Positions 5,650 through 5,755 of a DNA stretch of 5,755 bases are shown here, piece by piece. Source of the stretch: Methanoregula sp. GTDB lineage: Archaea > Halobacteriota > Methanomicrobia > Methanomicrobiales > Methanospirillaceae. The position numbers and the translations under genes were made by a program. Position 1 is the first letter of the stretch, and every line of letters starts with the position of its first letter. The notes beneath the pieces were generated by a model that made no database searches, was not told the origin of the DNA, and saw nothing but the letters and a program-made list of their open reading frames with translations. Where the stretch lies: positions 1 through 5,755 of the forward strand of contig JAPKXV010000231.1 in the NCBI GenBank assembly GCA_026394635.1, read 5' to 3'.

Positions 5650-5755
5650 GAATCCATTCGATGTGATAGGGATTCCATCATGCCGGGAATTCTGTTGTGT
5701 AACTTTTTCTCTCTCTCTCCAAAGTATTGCATGTTTTAACATGATCTCGGTCAGA
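5650..5755. other. AT-richer flank beyond the IS, no gene seen
   Basis: No open frame here has family features. It holds a pyrimidine tract (TTTTTCTCTCTCTCTCC, 5704-5720) and a perfect palindrome CATGTT-TT-AACATG (5730-5743). The composition is more AT-rich than the thrS side. It could be the upstream region of a gene outside the window. Confidence 0.4.

Noticed and set aside
5704..5743. CT tract and CATGTT-TT-AACATG palindrome as an IS end or attachment site
   Set aside because: A better pair of inverted ends is found at 4396-4420 and 5625-5649; the palindrome is short and could occur by chance in AT-richer DNA.

Overview
The window looks archaeal, most likely a euryarchaeal methanogen of the Methanomicrobiales type. 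The evidence is an archaeal membrane-lipid enzyme (geranylgeranylglyceryl phosphate synthase), a threonyl-tRNA synthetase with the archaea-specific N-terminal editing domain, and a TATA-box promoter at about 26 bases before the likely start of its short leader. No methanogenesis gene lies in the window, so the order is inferred from protein style and GC-rich codon use only.

Layout: (1) 59-2131, plus strand, a tight three-gene cluster with gaps of 8 and 6 bases: GGGP synthase, a TrmJ-like tRNA 2'-O-methyltransferase, and a dCTP deaminase (lipid synthesis, tRNA modification, pyrimidine nucleotide supply). The genes look co-transcribed rather than functionally linked. (2) 2132-2432, a 301-base gap with a hairpin/T-tract terminator, two inverted repeats, a TATA box and a Shine-Dalgarno sequence for the next gene. 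(3) 2433-4299, thrS, followed by a hairpin and T-tract. (4) 4396-5649, a 1254-base IS256-family insertion sequence with detectable 25-base terminal inverted repeats and a transposase on the minus strand, convergent with thrS. (5) 5650-5755, a flank without a gene that is visibly more AT-rich.

The striking feature is that three of the five protein genes are broken in frame. trmJ and thrS are broken the same way: a short coding segment (40 bases in trmJ, 31 in thrS) is present twice in tandem, the two copies are not identical, and their differences are mostly synonymous or conservative. Deleting one copy restores a full-length, family-typical protein in each case (252 and 611 residues). Because thrS should be essential, the likeliest explanation is a mosaic of two related strains joined with a duplicated overlap (for example in a metagenome assembly). 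A real mutational process that creates short out-of-frame duplications is the alternative. The transposase carries a separate one-base frameshift. I found no convincing new biological system; the paired, diverged tandem duplications are what most deserves checking.
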